Positions 63,193 through 64,000 of a DNA stretch of 64,000 nt are shown here, piece by piece; the stretch's first letter is position 1, and each line of letters starts with the position of its first letter. Position numbers and translations under genes: made by a program. The DNA comes from Candidatus Rokuibacteriota bacterium (GTDB lineage: Bacteria > Methylomirabilota > Methylomirabilia > Rokubacteriales > CSP1-6). Under the pieces are notes generated by a model that saw nothing but the letters and a program-made list of their open reading frames with translations, did no database searches and had not been told where the DNA came from. The DNA lies in assembly GCA_003220535.1 (NCBI GenBank), contig QHSU01000078.1, positions 1 to 64,000 on the forward strand. The letters are read 5' to 3'.

Positions 63193-64000
63193 GCCACCGG
63201 CAGCTCGACCTCCCGCTCGAAGTCGCAGCCTTCGCGCGCGCAGCTGCGGACGACACGGTTCTTCAGGGCGCGCTCGGTGACGAACGCCGCCCCGCACTTC
63301 GGACACGGTTCGGGGACGGGACGTCGCCAGACCACGAACTTGCAGGTCGGATATGCGGAGCAGCCGAAGAAGTTGCGCCCGCGCCGCGAGCGGCGCTCCA
63401 CGAGCTGCCCGGAGCACCCCGGCTCGGGACACGCGATCCCGAGGGTCACCGGCTTCGTCGTCTTGCACTCCGGATAGCCCGAGCACGCGATGAACTTGCC
63501 GAACCGCCCGTGCTTGATCACCATGGGTCGGCCGCACGTGGGGCAGTTCTCGTTCGCGGGCTCGTCCTCGGCGCGCCCGGACCCGTCGAGGTTTCGGGTG
63601 TAGCGGCAATCGGGGTAGGCGGAGCACGCCAGGAACTTCCCGAAGCGCCCGCGCTTGTCCAGGAGCTCGCTGCCGCACTCGGGGCACAGCTCACCGGTGG
63701 GCTCGCCCACCTTCTCGCTCCGCATCTCGCGCTTGGCGCGAGCGAGGTCGCGCTTGAAGGGCTCGTAGAACTCTTTGACCGTATCGACCCACTTGCGCTC
63801 GCCCTCCTCGATCTTGTCGAGGTTGTCTTCCATCTGGGCGGTGAACTCGACGTTCATGATGTCCTGGAAGTACGGGATGAGCTTGTCGGTGACCGCCATG
63901 CCCAGCTCGGTCGGCGTCAGCGTGCGCCGCTCGCGATGGACGTAACCCCGATCGTTGATGATCGTGCCCAGGATCGACGCGTACGTCGACGGTCGGCCGA
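63189..64000 (-). CDS. topA: DNA topoisomerase I, C-terminal part (5' end outside window)
   Basis: The gene enters at 64000 with RPSTYASILGTIINDRGYVH, part of the topoisomerase IA core, then PTELGMAVTDKLIPYFQDI. From about residue 110 of the visible part there are four zinc-ribbon modules (CPECGSELLDKRGRFGKFLAC, CPTCGRPMVIKHGRFGKFIAC, a CxxxxC module CPEPGCSG, and CPKCGAAF). It relaxes negative supercoils. The catalytic Tyr lies outside the window. The stop overlaps xerC. Confidence 0.97.
   Translation of the reverse strand, partial: GRPSTYASILGTIINDRGYVHRERRTLTPTELGMAVTDKLIPYFQDIMNVEFTAQMEDNLDKIEEGERKWVDTVKEFYEPFKRDLARAKREMRSEKVGEPTGELCPECGSELLDKRGRFGKFLACSAYPDCRYTRNLDGSGRAEDEPANENCPTCGRPMVIKHGRFGKFIACSGYPECKTTKPVTLGIACPEPGCSGQLVERRSRRGRNFFGCSAYPTCKFVVWRRPVPEPCPKCGAAFVTERALKNRVVRSCAREGCDFEREVELPVA

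Overview
The window is high-GC bacterial DNA with almost no spare sequence. Most genes lie on the minus strand in long chains whose stops and starts overlap as ATGA, GTGA or TGATG. Gene content points to an uncultured soil or subsurface bacterium that carries both respiratory and ferredoxin-linked metabolism: KorAB, LutABC, GlcDEF, GltBD, TrxB, a ferredoxin-thioredoxin-reductase-like protein, and the thiol-redox and selenoprotein genes described below. My best guess is Candidatus Rokubacteria / Methylomirabilota or a relative, but this is inference with no marker rRNA in view.

Region by region. 1-3831 (+): end of a polysaccharide-type locus (partial gene, NodB-like protein, HAD phosphatase, nucleotide-sugar epimerase). 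3862-7949: a surface/regulatory locus with a secreted Ig-like protein, degenerate GGDEF protein, receiver-only response regulator and sigma-54 activator; two sigma-54-type promoters and four 23-bp repeats sit between them. 8039-11922 (+): frameshifted ABC ATPase, Fcy1-like cytosine deaminase, aconitase. 12003-21168 (-): TIGR02757, RmuC, GroES-like protein, M20 peptidase, Memo-like protein, DUF1285, PCYCGC protein and two ThDP enzymes. 21204-23047 (+): NadX and a PAP2 phosphatase. 23128-24809 (-): TrxB, glutaredoxin and FtrB-like thiol cluster. 24883-36148 (-): glcDEF, cupin, lutABC, DUF2203 and HAD, preceded by korAB. 36351-44006: CBS protein and a LysR regulator divergent from gltBD. 44170-50492 (-): CMD protein, Cld-family protein, MoaA, TIGR03960 radical SAM, RtcB, Lgt. 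50526-51864 (-): broken LAGLIDADG gene and tRNA-Leu, -Cys, -Gly. 51890-64000 (-): topA, xerC, hslVU, argBDFG, comB, pgsA, plsY, gpsA and galT.

Three things stand out. First, two genes contain an in-frame TGA exactly where a redox-active cysteine is expected: a PCYCGC-family protein (15336-15791, UTLC) and a glutaredoxin (23561-23797, UGPC). In both, the TGA is followed at the same distance by a 7-bp stem with a 5-nt loop carrying G at loop position 2, as expected of a bacterial SECIS. They look like selenoproteins that ordinary gene calling truncates or misses. Second, the gap between hslU and argB is filled by four tandem micro-ORFs on 44/41-bp repeats. Each is chained to the next by TGATG, with three Arg codons apiece, leading directly into the arginine operon. 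Third, a near-perfect sigma-54 promoter precedes the secreted Ig-like protein, a few kb from a GAFTGA-type sigma-54 activator with its own repeat array.

Other notable features are four copies of a palindromic intergenic repeat, several TANNNT-N6/7-start arrangements suggesting leaderless mRNAs, and an operator/promoter geometry that fits activation of gltBD by the divergent LysR protein.
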